64,000 bases of DNA from Streptomyces hygroscopicus. GTDB taxonomy: Bacteria > Actinomycetota > Actinomycetes > Streptomycetales > Streptomycetaceae. Position 1 is the first letter of the stretch, and each line of letters begins with the position of its first letter. Below, one piece after another: positions 25,293 to 34,834 of this stretch. The stretch covers positions 7,502,001 to 7,566,000 of the forward strand of contig CP018627.1 of assembly GCA_002021875.1 (NCBI GenBank), written 5' to 3'. The notes below the pieces were generated by a model, which made no database searches, was not told the DNA's origin, and saw only the letters and a program-made list of their open reading frames with translations. Made by a program: the position numbers and the translations under genes.

Positions 25293-25943
25293 TCAGCCGT
25301 TCGCCGGTGGTGTCAGCCCGTGGCGGTGGAGGAAGGCGTCCACGAGCCGGTCGGTGAACTCCTGGCCCACGGGTTCGTCGGTCACCAGCACCCGGTAGTA
25401 GACGGGGCCCATGAGCTGGTCGGTCTCGGCCGTCAGGTCCAGGCCGGGCGGCAACTCCCCGCGCTCCACGGCCCGTTCCAGCGGGAGGCGGTCGCGGCGG
25501 CGCTGGCCGTCGAGGTACCGGGCCCGGAAGTCCCGGGCGAACGCCGGATCGTGCTGCGCCTGGGCGACCAGGGCCTTGAAAACGGCGCCCGAGTCGGACC
25601 CGCTGAGGAACCCGGCCAGGTCGCACAGATAGCCGCGCAGGTCCAGGGCGAGGTCACCGCGGTCGCGCACGGGCAGGTCCTCGGCCACGTCCTGGAGAAG
25701 GGCGTCCATGAGGATGTCGGTCTTGGCGCTCCACCAGCGGTAGATCGTCTGCTTGGCGACCCCGGCCCGGGTGGCGATCCCCTCCATCGTGACGCCCGCG
25801 AAACCCTTCTCTGCCAGCAGGTCGTCGGCCGCGTTCAGCACCGACAGCCGGGCCTGTTCGCTGCGCCCGTGCCGGTTGCCGTGGTGGCGTGATGCCGGTC
25901 GGCCGGTGCCGCTCGTCCCGGCGGTCTGTGTCGCGCGTGCCAT
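25293..25943 (-). CDS. TetR-family repressor divergent from an O-methyltransferase
   Basis: The 216-aa protein has an N-terminal HTH with GVTMEGIATRAGVAKQTIYRWW at about residues 49-70 and a C-terminal TetR_C-type effector domain. The ATG follows GGGGGAGG. The divergent 87-bp region holds the palindrome AGACGC-N6-GCGTCT sitting between the -35 and -10 of the methyltransferase, which makes this protein its probable repressor. The site differs from the ATCTGACG dyad of the catabolic genes, so it is not an obvious candidate for that regulon. Confidence 0.88.
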   Translation of the reverse strand: MARATQTAGTSGTGRPASRHHGNRHGRSEQARLSVLNAADDLLAEKGFAGVTMEGIATRAGVAKQTIYRWWSAKTDILMDALLQDVAEDLPVRDRGDLALDLRGYLCDLAGFLSGSDSGAVFKALVAQAQHDPAFARDFRARYLDGQRRRDRLPLERAVERGELPPGLDLTAETDQLMGPVYYRVLVTDEPVGQEFTDRLVDAFLHRHGLTPPANG

Positions 25944-25995
25944 CTCGCCTCCCCCGAGATCTCAGGATAACCACCCTCCCTCGCTCCATCTCTTC

Positions 25996-26024
25996 TAGAC
26001 AAGACGCAACGTCGCGTCTACTCT
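25996..26024 (+). promoter_or_regulatory. Methyltransferase promoter with an operator filling the 17-bp spacer
   Basis: TAGACA (25996-26001) and TACTCT (26019-26024) are 17 bases apart. The perfect inverted repeat AGACGC-AACGTC-GCGTCT occupies 26002-26019. Six bases separate the -10 from the ATG at 26031, so the transcript should start at the A of the start codon and be leaderless. Confidence 0.75.
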
Positions 26025-26030
26025 AAAACC

Positions 26031-26690
26031 ATGACAGTCACTCACACGCTTGCCGACCCCCGGGTCGAGACCGCCATCCGCCGGATGTTCGAGCTGGCCG
26101 AGCAGGACGGGACCGCCCAGGCGGAGCTGCCGCCCGGCGCAGTGGAATCGCTGGCCCCGCAGGAGCTGGCCGACGCCGCGGCCGGGATCTACATGCCGAT
26201 TTCCGCCGAGGGCGGGAAGCTGCTCTACAACCTGGTCCGCGCCATCCGCCCGGCCACGGTGGTCGAGTTCGGCATGTCCTTCGGGATCTCCACGCTCCAT
26301 CTGGCCGCCGCCGTGCGGGACAACGGCAGCGGGCGCGTCATCACCACGGAGATGAGCGAGGAGAAGATCGCCGCGGCCCGCCGCACCTTCGCCGAGACCG
26401 GGCTGGACGACGTGATCACCGTGCTGGAGGGGGACGCCCGCGAGACCCTCGCCGACCTCGATGGCTCCGTGGACCTCCTGCTGCTCGACGGCTGGAAGGA
26501 CCTGTGCCTGCCCGTGCTGCGGATGCTCGAACCGCGTCTGCGGCCCGGCACCCTCGTCGTGGCCGACGACGTCGACCAGGGCGAGGGCCTCCTGCGGTCG
26601 TATCTCGACTACGTACGCGACCCGGCGAACGGCTACCAGAACGTCACCTTCCCCATCGAGGACGGCATGGAGATCAGCTGCCGCCTCTGA
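26031..26690 (+). CDS. SAM-dependent O-methyltransferase (class I, CCoAOMT-like)
   Basis: The 219-aa methyltransferase has the SAM-binding motif I VVEFGMSFGISTLHLAAAV, an acidic residue in ITTEMSEEKIAAAR, motif LDGSVDLLLLDGWK and VVADDVDQGEG, matching the metal-dependent O-methyltransferase family (COG4122). It probably methylates a small hydroxylated substrate. Expression is likely controlled by the divergent TetR through the spacer operator; the pair may be a detoxification unit responding to its own substrate (inference). No ribosome site is visible, as expected for a leaderless message. Confidence 0.85.
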   Translation: MTVTHTLADPRVETAIRRMFELAEQDGTAQAELPPGAVESLAPQELADAAAGIYMPISAEGGKLLYNLVRAIRPATVVEFGMSFGISTLHLAAAVRDNGSGRVITTEMSEEKIAAARRTFAETGLDDVITVLEGDARETLADLDGSVDLLLLDGWKDLCLPVLRMLEPRLRPGTLVVADDVDQGEGLLRSYLDYVRDPANGYQNVTFPIEDGMEISCRL

Positions 26691-26842
26691 GCCGGGGGCC
26701 GCACCCTCGCCGAGGACCTCGACAGCGGCTGCTACTACCGCTGACCGACCGGCGGCGGACGGCGTGGCACGCGCGCCCGGATGGCTCCGGCGACCGGGAA
26801 GGTGTCAGTGGTCACCGAAGCCGCCAGCGCCAGCCGCAGCCG

Positions 26843-28363
26843 TCAGTGCTCGCCGAGCCAGATCGGGTTCGTCATCGCCGCCATCGGACCCGGTATCCCC
26901 GATGCCCCGCCGTCCGCCGGGGCGTGGCGCACCTCGGCGCGCACATAGGCCGCGTAGGACGCCGTCGTACGCCATTCGGCCGTGAGCGTCCCGGAGTCGG
27001 GGACCGCCGTCCCGTAGAGCTGGCCCTGGTCGGTGATGAACCGCACCGAGCAGCCCGGGCCCACGCCGGAGACCTTGAGCCGGACCGTCACCTCCTCCGC
27101 GCCGCCGACCTTCAGGCGCTCGCCGATACCGGCGTGCTTACCGCGCCCGCCGACCGCCTCGAAGGTGAGGTCGATCTTCGAGGACTCGGCGATCCAGCTC
27201 CGGCCGGCCCGGATGCCCTCCTGGAGGGCGGTGCGGGACAGGTCGTCGGCCAGCACCACCGTCTGCGGCAGGCCCACGACCTGGGGCTCGCGGTGGGCGT
27301 CGCTGTGGCCGACGGCGGGCAGCCAGCGGCCCTCGCCCCGGGAGGCGGCGACCAGGGTGTTGTCCCACTCGGAGATGGTGACCTCGTCGTCCGGGGTGAA
27401 GTCCGCGTTCCACACCTCGACCGCGTCGGCCTCGTTGAAGCCGAACTTCCAGTTGCAGCCGACACAGGTGCCGTGCGGATGGGCCGGGATCACCAGGCCG
27501 CCGGCCTGCCGGACCTTGCGGGCGAACTGGCCGAACCGGTTGTCCCGGGCGCGGTAGCGCCAGTCGATGAAAGTGCCGGGGTCGGTGCCGAGGGCGACCA
27601 CATGGCCGTTACGCGTGGTGATCTCCTCACCGGTGAGGATCAGCAGGTCATCGCCCCACAGACCCTCGAACGCGGCATGCGCCGACGTGGTGTTGTGCTC
27701 GGTGGTGGTGATGAAGTCCAGCCCGGCGGCACGGGCGGCGGCGACCAGCTCGGCCGGGGTGCGCTTGCCGTCGGAGTGCACGGTGTGCAGATGCGAGTCG
27801 CCCCGGTACCAGGCGCGGCCCCGGCCCTTCGCCCGCTGCGGCGGATAGACCGGCGTGCGGGGGGTGCCGGGCGCGCCGTACCGCAGCGTGACGGTGACCG
27901 TGTAGTCCAGGCCCTGGGGGGCGACCGTGTACGGCCCCAGCACGACATGCCAGGTGCCCGCCTTCACCGGCCCCGCCAGATAGCCGGGCGTCGCCTCCTC
28001 GGCGCTGATGGCGAACTCCGTACGGGCCCCGCCGGACCAGCCGCGGAAGCCGCGCCCGCCCAGCTCCGTGCCGCGCTCGTCGAAGATGCCGACATCGCAG
28101 GCGTTCCCCTGCGTACCGGCCGGGACGGTCGGCTTGTCGTACGTGTACGACACGGCGATCTCGCGCACCCCGCGCGGCACCTCGACGGGCACATAGACGA
28201 AGTCCGGTGCGCCGGTGGGCAGATGGCCGCTGAGGGTCTTCGTCTGCTCATGGTCGTCGGCCGGGCCGGCGGCTTCGGCCTGGGTGAAGGTCATGGGATC
28301 GAGTGTCAGCACACCCGCCGCGCCCGCAAGCGCGGAGAGCCTGAGTACATCGCGTCGCTGCAT
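26843..28363 (-). CDS. Tat-exported CehA/McbA-type PHP-domain metallohydrolase
   Basis: The 506-aa protein begins MQRRDVLRLSALAGAAGVLT, a twin-arginine signal, so export as a folded metalloprotein is expected. An N-terminal beta-sandwich of about 190 residues is followed by a PHP domain with metal ligands in DSHLHTVHSDGKRT, ITTTEHN, IPAHPHGTC and GHSDAHREP. CehA (carbaryl hydrolase) and McbA are characterised members of this family; most homologues are probably phosphoesterases of unknown substrate. ATG 28363 is the first start giving a signal peptide; in-frame codons further upstream would add an Arg-rich stretch. It is divergent from fbiC. Confidence 0.82.
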   Translation of the reverse strand: MQRRDVLRLSALAGAAGVLTLDPMTFTQAEAAGPADDHEQTKTLSGHLPTGAPDFVYVPVEVPRGVREIAVSYTYDKPTVPAGTQGNACDVGIFDERGTELGGRGFRGWSGGARTEFAISAEEATPGYLAGPVKAGTWHVVLGPYTVAPQGLDYTVTVTLRYGAPGTPRTPVYPPQRAKGRGRAWYRGDSHLHTVHSDGKRTPAELVAAARAAGLDFITTTEHNTTSAHAAFEGLWGDDLLILTGEEITTRNGHVVALGTDPGTFIDWRYRARDNRFGQFARKVRQAGGLVIPAHPHGTCVGCNWKFGFNEADAVEVWNADFTPDDEVTISEWDNTLVAASRGEGRWLPAVGHSDAHREPQVVGLPQTVVLADDLSRTALQEGIRAGRSWIAESSKIDLTFEAVGGRGKHAGIGERLKVGGAEEVTVRLKVSGVGPGCSVRFITDQGQLYGTAVPDSGTLTAEWRTTASYAAYVRAEVRHAPADGGASGIPGPMAAMTNPIWLGEH

Positions 28364-28686
28364 GAGGACCCCCAGAGTCGAGAGTGCCGTCCGACACTCG
28401 CGTGACACCGTTGTACGCGTGGGTGACACGCGCGGAAAGCCCTGTGGATAACTCCATGGCCACGAGGGAACGTACATCCCCCCGCACCGCCTCCGTCCCT
28501 TTCGCCCGGCGGTCCGCACCGCGCCAAATCCCGTCCGGGCAACGGCCGTCGGCACCCGCCGCGTGCAGCCCGCACGTTTCACGGTGTCCTATTCCCGCCC
28601 ACGGCCCGCGGCAGCCGTGATCAGACCCACAAAACCGCAGGCCCGGGCCGTCTGGCGGTGTCACGCACCGCTCGTATGCTCGGAGG
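28364..28686. other. 323-bp divergent region between the PHP hydrolase gene and fbiC
   Basis: There is no gene here. It holds an imperfect dyad GAGTGCCG/CGACACTC at about 28382-28399, two direct copies of GTGACAC about 20 bases apart, one DnaA-type 9-mer TGTGGATAA (28443-28451), and the fbiC -10 element at its right end. Confidence 0.5.
28675..28680 (+). promoter_or_regulatory. fbiC -10 element, probable leaderless start
   Basis: TATGCT at 28675-28680 is followed by six bases, then the ATG at 28687, so +1 should fall on the start codon. The GGAGG touching the ATG is too close to act as a normal ribosome site. Confidence 0.5.
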
Positions 28687-31299
28687 ATGACCACGAGCGC
28701 GCAGGGAAACGAACCGGCTGCCCCGACTGGCTCCGCCGCCCCCACAGCCAACGCGATGCGCCGTGCGCTCAAGCGCGCCCGCGATGGCGTGGCGCTGGAC
28801 ACCGCCGAGGCGGCGGTGCTGCTCCAGGCGCGCGGTGACGACCTGAAGGATCTGATGGCCTCCGCCGCCCGGGTCCGTGACGCGGGCCTGGAGGCGGCCG
28901 GCCGCCCCGGGGTCATCACCTACTCGCGCAGCGTCTTCATCCCGCTCACCCGGCTGTGCCGGGACAAGTGTCACTACTGCACCTTCGCGACCGTGCCCGG
29001 CAAGCTGCGCCGCGCGGGCCACGGGATGTTCATGTCGCCCGACGAGGTCCTCGCCATCGCCCGCCGGGGCGCCGAAATGGGCTGCAAGGAAGCGCTGATC
29101 ACCCTCGGCGACCGCCCCGAGGACCGCTGGCCCGAGGCGCGCGCATGGCTGGAGGCCGAGGGGTACGACGACACCATCGCGTACGTACGGGCCATGGCGA
29201 TCCGCATCCTGGAGGAGACCGGCCTCCTGCCCCACCTCAACCCCGGCGCGATGACCTGGACCGACTTCCAGCGGCTCAAGCCGGTCGCCCCCTCCATGGG
29301 CATGATGCTGGAGACCACCGCCGAGAGGCTGTGGAGCGAGCCCGGCGGCCCCCACTACGGCTCGCCCGACAAGGAGCCGGCGGTAAGGCTGCGCGTTCTG
29401 GAGGACGCCGGGCGCAGCTCCGTCCCGTTCACCAGCGGGCTGCTGATCGGGATCGGCGAGACGCAGGAGGAGCGGGCGGAGTCGCTGTTCGCGCTGCGCC
29501 GCGTCTCCCGCTCGTACCACGGCATCCAGGAAGTCATCATCCAGAACTTCCGCGCCAAACCGGACACCGCGATGCGGGGGATGCCGGACGCGGAGCTGGA
29601 CGACCTGGTGGCCACCGTCGCCGTCGCCCGCCACATCCTGGGCCCGTCCGCCTGCATCCAGGCTCCGCCCAACCTGGTCGACGCGGAGTACGAGCAGCTC
29701 ATCGGCGCCGGTATCGACGACTGGGGCGGCGTCTCCCCGCTCACCCCGGACCATGTCAACCCCGAGCGCCCCTGGCCCCAGGTGGACGAGCTGGCCGAGC
29801 GCTCCGCCGCCGTCGGCTTCAGCCTGCGCGAACGGCTCGCGGTCTACCCCGAGTACATCCAGCGCGGCGAGCCCTGGCTGGACCCGCGGCTGCTGCCGCA
29901 TGTGACCGCCCTCGCCGACCCCGGGACCGGCCTGGCCCGCGAGGACGCGATCCCCACCGGGCTGCCCTGGCAGGAGCCGGAGGAGGCGTTCAGCGCCTCC
30001 GGCCGCACCGATCTGCACCACACCATCGACACCGAGGGCCGCACCGGTGACCGCCGTAAGGACTTCGACGAGGTCTATGGCGACTGGGAGGCGCTGCGCG
30101 AGGCCGCGGCCCCCGGGATGGTCCCCTCCCGCATCGACGGCGACATCAAGGCCGCGCTGGCCCAGGCCGCCGACGACCCGACCAAGCTGACCGACCCCGA
30201 GGCGCTGGCCCTGTTCCACGCCGACGGCCCGGCGCTCGACGCCCTGTGCCGCATCGCCGACGATCTGCGCCGGGCGGCGGTCGGCGACGACGTCACCTAC
30301 ATCGTCACCCGGAACATCAACTTCACCAATGTCTGCTACACCGGCTGCCGCTTCTGCGCCTTCGCCCAGCGCCGTACGGACGCCGACGCCTACACCCTCT
30401 CCCTGGACCAGGTCGCCGACCGCGCCCAGCAGGCGTGGGACGTGGGTGCGGTGGAGGTCTGCATGCAGGGCGGCATCCACCCCGATCTGCCCGGCACCGC
30501 GTACTTCGACATCGCCCGCGCCGTCAAGGAGCGCGTGCCCGGGATGCATGTCCACGCCTTCTCCCCGATGGAGGTCGTCAACGGCGCGACCCGCACCGGG
30601 ATGTCCATCCGCGAATGGCTGACGGCGGCGCGTGAGGCGGGCCTGGACACCATCCCCGGCACGGCGGCCGAGATCCTGGACGACGAGGTGCGCTGGGTCC
30701 TCACCAAGGGCAAGCTGCCGACGGCCACCTGGGTCGAGGTCGTCAAGACGGCGCATGAGCTGGGGGTGCGGTCCTCGTCCACGATGATGTACGGCCATGT
30801 GGACCAGCCCCGCCACTGGCTGGCCCATCTGCGGCTGCTCGCCGAGATCCAGCAGGAGACGGGCGGCTTCACCGAATTCGTCACCCTCCCCTTCATCCAC
30901 ACCAACGCCCCCGTCTACCTCGCCGGTATCGCCCGCCCCGGCCCCACCAGCCGCGACAACCGCGCCGTCACGGCCATGGCCCGGATCCTGCTCCACCCCC
31001 ATATCCCCAACATCCAGACCAGCTGGGTGAAGCTGGGCGCGGAGGGCGCCGCCGAGATGCTCCGCTCCGGCGCCAACGACCTGGGCGGCACCCTTATGGA
31101 GGAGACCATCTCCCGTATGGCGGGCTCCTCCTATGGCTCCTACCGCTCCATCCAGGACCTGGTGGCCATCGCCGAGCTGGCCGGACGCCCCGCCCGCCCC
31201 CGCACCACCACCTACGGCGCCGTCCCCGAGGACCGTCAGGCCGCGGCCCTCGCCTCGGACGGCCATCTGCCGGAGCTGCTCCCGGTGCTGGGGGACTGA
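28687..31299 (+). CDS. fbiC: FbiC, F0 synthase (CofG-CofH fusion) of coenzyme F420 synthesis
   Basis: The 870-aa bifunctional radical-SAM enzyme makes the 8-hydroxy-5-deazaflavin F0 from tyrosine and the flavin precursor aminouracil. Two Fe4S4-binding CxxxCxxC motifs are visible: CRDKCHYC at about residue 98 (CofG half) and CYTGCRFC at about 550 (CofH half). Length and fused order are typical of actinobacteria. F420 made from F0 is the cofactor of many LLM oxidoreductases, two of which lie 7-11 kb upstream. It stands alone, divergent from the PHP hydrolase. Confidence 0.96.
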   Translation: MTTSAQGNEPAAPTGSAAPTANAMRRALKRARDGVALDTAEAAVLLQARGDDLKDLMASAARVRDAGLEAAGRPGVITYSRSVFIPLTRLCRDKCHYCTFATVPGKLRRAGHGMFMSPDEVLAIARRGAEMGCKEALITLGDRPEDRWPEARAWLEAEGYDDTIAYVRAMAIRILEETGLLPHLNPGAMTWTDFQRLKPVAPSMGMMLETTAERLWSEPGGPHYGSPDKEPAVRLRVLEDAGRSSVPFTSGLLIGIGETQEERAESLFALRRVSRSYHGIQEVIIQNFRAKPDTAMRGMPDAELDDLVATVAVARHILGPSACIQAPPNLVDAEYEQLIGAGIDDWGGVSPLTPDHVNPERPWPQVDELAERSAAVGFSLRERLAVYPEYIQRGEPWLDPRLLPHVTALADPGTGLAREDAIPTGLPWQEPEEAFSASGRTDLHHTIDTEGRTGDRRKDFDEVYGDWEALREAAAPGMVPSRIDGDIKAALAQAADDPTKLTDPEALALFHADGPALDALCRIADDLRRAAVGDDVTYIVTRNINFTNVCYTGCRFCAFAQRRTDADAYTLSLDQVADRAQQAWDVGAVEVCMQGGIHPDLPGTAYFDIARAVKERVPGMHVHAFSPMEVVNGATRTGMSIREWLTAAREAGLDTIPGTAAEILDDEVRWVLTKGKLPTATWVEVVKTAHELGVRSSSTMMYGHVDQPRHWLAHLRLLAEIQQETGGFTEFVTLPFIHTNAPVYLAGIARPGPTSRDNRAVTAMARILLHPHIPNIQTSWVKLGAEGAAEMLRSGANDLGGTLMEETISRMAGSSYGSYRSIQDLVAIAELAGRPARPRTTTYGAVPEDRQAAALASDGHLPELLPVLGD

Positions 31300-31368
31300 G
31301 CCCGGCTCACGGTCGGACCGGGGAGTCCTTCCACAGAGCCGTGTGGGGATTCCTGACTCAGGCTGCCT

Positions 31369-31387
31369 CCGGGAGCTGCGCTCCCGG
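31369..31387 (+). terminator. Terminator after fbiC
   Basis: CCGGGAGC and GCTCCCGG form a perfect 8-bp stem with a three-base loop, 70 bases after the stop; a weaker CCACA/TGTGG hairpin precedes it. Confidence 0.6.
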
Positions 31388-31443
31388 TGGTCTTGCGCCC
31401 TTGGCGCCAGCCGGGTTCAGACCTGCCCGGTGGAGCATGACGT

Positions 31444-31829
31444 GTGACCGACCAAGCTGCTGCGGACCGGCGGTCCCTCAACTCCGGGATCCTTCACCTC
31501 CTGAAGGTCGCCCTCAGTCACCGAAGCTCGGGAGCGGTGGACCGCTTTCGAGAGGCTGCTGGCGGAGAACGGCGACGAGTGGGATACCGAGACCGTGGTG
31601 GCGGCCACGGTCATCAGCAGAGCCGCCCTCGGTGACCGGGCCGGGGCCGAGCGATCGCTGGCGGAGCTGTCCGCCGCTCAGCCGTGCTGGGAGACCGTGA
31701 ACGAAGCGGTGGAGGACCTGGACGACCTCGCCCAGTGTCCCGGGGCGGATCCCGCCCTGCTCGCCACCCTGGGCGCCGCTCGCCGAGCTCCGCGCGGCCC
31801 TGGAGCCCGGACCGGCGGCGTTCGGATAA
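31444..31829 (+). pseudogene. Frameshifted remnant of a small hypothetical gene
   Basis: Three reading frames must be joined to give a continuous protein: from GTG 31444 (VTDQAAADRRSLNSGILHLL), then a second frame from about 31543 (WTAFERLLAENGDEWDTE through CPGADPALLATLGA), then a third from about 31775 (PLAELRAALEPGPAAFG and TAA at 31827-31829). Each piece has normal Streptomyces codon bias, so the breaks look recent or may be sequencing errors. The intact product would be about 128 aa, mostly helical, of no recognised family. Confidence 0.5.
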
Positions 31830-31958
31830 GGCTCGGAGCGCATACGACATTCGGTGAGGGAATTCGCATTTTCGGAATGCGTCCATCCGTCGTCTTCTCG
31901 GTGATGACGCCTTCACAATCCTCGGCGGCCAAGAGGCGATCATTCGATGTCCATTACA

Positions 31959-31985
31959 GTTCAAAGACAGTTCAGGGCCATTCAC
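31959..31985 (+). promoter_or_regulatory. PhoP/AfsR-like direct repeats upstream of the ADP-ribosylglycohydrolase
   Basis: GTTCAAAGACA (31959-31969) and GTTCAGGGCCA (31970-31980) are consecutive 11-bp units, followed by a weaker TTCACG unit. PhoP boxes in Streptomyces are 11-bp direct repeats around GTTCA. The site lies 30-50 bases before GTG 32011. Confidence 0.35.
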
Positions 31986-32010
31986 GCAGCGAAGAAAAGA
32001 GGCATAGGTC

Positions 32011-33135
32011 GTGACCGCAACCGCCAGCGCAGCGACCGGCGTCTGGGGCCGCGCCGAACAGCAGGACTTCCGAAGCCGGGTGCGTGGCTGTCTGCTCGGC
32101 GGGGCCATCGGGGACGCGCTGGGGGCGGCCGTCGAGTTCGCCTCGCTGGACGAGATCAGGTCGGCGCACGGAGCCGAGGGCGTGACGGACTTCCTGCCCG
32201 CCTATGGCGGTCGCGGACGGGTCACCGACGACACCCAGATGACCCTGTTCACGGTGGACGGGCTGATACGGGCGCAGGTGCGCCGTGACACGGGGGCCTG
32301 GCATCCGCCCACCGACATCCACTCCGCACACCGCCGCTGGTACTCCACCCAGCGCGACTGGGGCCCCGATGAGCGCCGTAAGGACGCCGGCTGGCTGGCC
32401 CGCGAGGAGTGGCTGTACGCCCAGCGCTCCCCGGGCCGGGCCTGTATCACCGCGCTCGCCGACGAGACCATGGGCACCCTGGAGGCGCCCAAGAACCCCG
32501 ACTCCAAGGGATGCGGCGCCGTGATGCGCTCCGCCCCCTTCGGACTGCTGGTGGGCTGGGAGCCGCAGCTTGTCTTCCAGCTGGCCATCGAGTGCGCGGC
32601 GCAGACCCACGGCCACCCCACCGGCTATCTCGCGGCCGGTGCCTTCGCCCTCATCGTGCACGGCCTCGCGCGCGGCGAGGCGCTGGACGGAGCCGTCCAG
32701 CGCGCCCTCGCCCATCTGGCCACCCGCCCCGGCCACGAGGAGACCACCAACGCGCTGCGGTACGCGCTGGGCGCCGTACGGCAGGGCCTGCCGACCCCCG
32801 AGCGCGTCGCGTCCCTGGGCCAGGGCTGGACCGGTGAGGAGGCCCTGGCGATGGGCCTGTACTGCGCCCTGGTCGCCGAGGACGTCCGCCATGGGCTGCT
32901 GCTCGCGGTCAACCACGGTGGGGACAGCGACTCCACGGCGGCCATCTGCGGCAATCTGCTGGGCGCGCTGCACGGCGAGACGGCGCTGCCGCCCGCCTGG
33001 CTGGCGGAGGTCGAGGGGCGCGGCACGATCCTGGAGCTGGCCGACGACTTCGCCATGGAGATGACCCAGGGCCCCGCGCTCCACGGCCCGGGCAGCTCCT
33101 CCCCGGCCTGGCTCACCCGCTACCCGCGCGCGTAG
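32011..33135 (+). CDS. ADP-ribosylglycohydrolase-family protein
   Basis: The 374-aa all-helical DraG/ARH-fold protein has magnesium-binding motifs GCLLGGAIGDALG near the N-terminus, RVTDDTQMTLFT, and the C-terminal NHGGDSDSTAAICGNLLG with the Asp cluster that binds the metal pair. Family members remove ADP-ribose from proteins or small molecules. GTG 32011 with AAGAGG upstream. The last 16 bases overlap the 3' end of the convergent glycosyltransferase gene. It has no partner ADP-ribosyltransferase in this window. Confidence 0.88.
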   Translation: MTATASAATGVWGRAEQQDFRSRVRGCLLGGAIGDALGAAVEFASLDEIRSAHGAEGVTDFLPAYGGRGRVTDDTQMTLFTVDGLIRAQVRRDTGAWHPPTDIHSAHRRWYSTQRDWGPDERRKDAGWLAREEWLYAQRSPGRACITALADETMGTLEAPKNPDSKGCGAVMRSAPFGLLVGWEPQLVFQLAIECAAQTHGHPTGYLAAGAFALIVHGLARGEALDGAVQRALAHLATRPGHEETTNALRYALGAVRQGLPTPERVASLGQGWTGEEALAMGLYCALVAEDVRHGLLLAVNHGGDSDSTAAICGNLLGALHGETALPPAWLAEVEGRGTILELADDFAMEMTQGPALHGPGSSSPAWLTRYPRA

Positions 33136-34544
33136 GTCCGCTCCGGCCGCCGCCGCGCCGCATCCGTACCGGCGGTGGCCATCTGCCGCCGTACGGTCCC
33201 GCTCCCTTCCCATGGACGCCTTACGGCGCGCAGGGTCAGATACCCGGCCACGCCCAGGAAGGCGATGCCGATCAGCGGATAGACGGCGGTGAGGAGCATC
33301 TGGGCGGGGTTCTGGTGGAGTTCCACCCGGGTCGGCCTGCTGTGGGGCGCGTACCAGACCATGAAGGAGCAGAACAGCAGCCCGGTCACCACCGTCCAGG
33401 CCGTCCAGCCCGCCGTGCGCCGCCGCACCGCCTCCACGGCGAGCAGCAGGACCATCGGGACGGCCCACACCCAGTGGTGCGACCAGGAGACCGGGCTGAC
33501 CATGAGGGCGGTCACCGCGCAGGTCAGGGCGGCCCAGGCGCGGGCGTTCGGCAGCCGGCTGTCGTCGGTCAGCTGGGCGGCGACCGCCGTGGCCAGGCCC
33601 ACACAGCCCACCAGCGCGGCTGCCATGAGCCACCACATGCCCGGGTCGGGGGTGTGCAGGATGCGGGCGAGGGCGCCCTTGAGGTTCTGGTTGCCCGCGC
33701 CCTCGACATCGCCGGGGCGGTCGGTCGCGAAGAGGACCTCGGTCCAGAAGCGCCGGGAGTCATGCGGCAGCGCCAGGGCCGAGAACGCGACCGTAAGGGC
33801 GAACGTGGCGGTCGCGACGGCCGCGCGCCGCAGATGGTCGTTCAGGAAGCGCCGCCGCGGCGGCCCGCTGCCGGGCACGGCTCGCGTCCGGGCCGCCCCG
33901 GCCGCCCACAGCCGACGGAGGCCGAGGAACAGTCCGGCGAGCCCCAGGAAGACCACGAAGAGCCCCGGGGTCAGCTTGATCCCGGTGGCGATGCCGGTCC
34001 CGAGCCCCGCCCAGCGGTGGCCCGCCCGGCGGGTCAGATCCCACAGCACCAGCGCCGTGACCAGCAGATTGATCTGCCCGTAGCGCAGGGTCGTCCACAC
34101 CGGCTCACACCACACCGCGACGGCGGCCAGGGCCAGGACGGCGGCCGGTCGCGGCACCCGGGCGGGCAGATCGATCAGCCGCAGCGACAGATGGGCCACC
34201 GCGACCATCAGGCCGAGGTTGACGGCCGTCCCGAAGGTCCGCAGGACGCCCGTGCCCATCACGGTCAGCGGGGTGAAGATCAGCGCCGCGAACGGCGGAT
34301 AGGTGTTGGGGAGATTGTGTCGAGTTGCCCGCATGTCGTACAAATCCTGGACATTGCGTACGGTCCATCCCTCGGCGCGATAGACCAGCAGATCGACCAT
34401 CGACACCTGGGCGGCCCGCTGCGCGATCCAGAACCCGGTGAAGGAGAGCAGGCAGAAGACCGCCGCACACAGCACCGGCCGGCGCAGTGCGAAGGCGCGG
34501 GCCCGGTGGATCCGGGAGTCGGTGATCGTCTGTATGGCGGTCAC
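33120..34544 (-). CDS. GT87-family membrane mannosyltransferase-like protein
   Basis: The 474-aa polytopic protein has about ten hydrophobic segments and the GT-C hallmarks of the DUF2029 family: an acidic residue in the first outer loop (VSMVDLLVYRAEGW), NTYPPFAALIFTPL, and SWSHHWVWAVPMVLL near the C-terminus. Actinobacterial members transfer mannose from polyprenyl-phosphate-mannose to lipoglycans or proteins on the outer membrane face. GTG 34544 has GGAG at good distance; longer starts would add a Pro/Thr-rich non-membrane leader. Its end overlaps the convergent ADP-ribosylglycohydrolase gene by 16 bp. Confidence 0.82.
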   Translation of the reverse strand: MTAIQTITDSRIHRARAFALRRPVLCAAVFCLLSFTGFWIAQRAAQVSMVDLLVYRAEGWTVRNVQDLYDMRATRHNLPNTYPPFAALIFTPLTVMGTGVLRTFGTAVNLGLMVAVAHLSLRLIDLPARVPRPAAVLALAAVAVWCEPVWTTLRYGQINLLVTALVLWDLTRRAGHRWAGLGTGIATGIKLTPGLFVVFLGLAGLFLGLRRLWAAGAARTRAVPGSGPPRRRFLNDHLRRAAVATATFALTVAFSALALPHDSRRFWTEVLFATDRPGDVEGAGNQNLKGALARILHTPDPGMWWLMAAALVGCVGLATAVAAQLTDDSRLPNARAWAALTCAVTALMVSPVSWSHHWVWAVPMVLLLAVEAVRRRTAGWTAWTVVTGLLFCSFMVWYAPHSRPTRVELHQNPAQMLLTAVYPLIGIAFLGVAGYLTLRAVRRPWEGSGTVRRQMATAGTDAARRRPERTYARG

Positions 34545-34760
34545 GGGGGCTCCAGAGGTCCCTGGGGACCGCGGCTCGGTCGGGGCGGGTCGAGTCGGGT
34601 CCGGGGTGGTGCGATCGGTGGCGGTCGGCTCGGACGGTCGCCCATCGTACGTTCCGGATGTGGACGCCAGGTGGAGGAGAGGTCGCCTGGACAGCGTGGA
34701 TCTCCCGAACGCGACCCCCGCATCACATTCCACTTCTGCCCCGCCGCCGGGGCGGGCCGA

Positions 34761-34830
34761 CCGTAAGGCGGCCGCCCCCAGGGCCGTTGGCCGTAAGGTG
34801 GCCGCCCCGGGACGGTCGGCCGTAAGGTGG
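34761..34830 (+). repeat. Three 30-bp tandem repeats carrying the acetyltransferase ribosome site
   Basis: CCGTAAGG recurs at 34761, 34791 and 34820 within 29-30 bp units of the type GGCCGTAAGGTGGCCGCCCC. The last copy, AAGGTGG, acts as ribosome site for GTG 34835, so the array multiplies a potential ribosome-binding sequence directly ahead of the gene. Confidence 0.8.
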
Positions 34831-34834
34831 GCCG

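Noticed and set aside
25996..26024. The methyltransferase operator considered as another copy of the catabolic regulon motif.
   Set aside because: Half-site AGACGC with a six-base centre differs from ATCTGACG with a three-base centre.
26696..26745. A short in-frame stretch after the methyltransferase stop reading LAEDLDSGCYYR before another stop.
   Set aside because: Too short to assign, no ribosome site; may be a relic of a longer C-terminus but cannot be supported.
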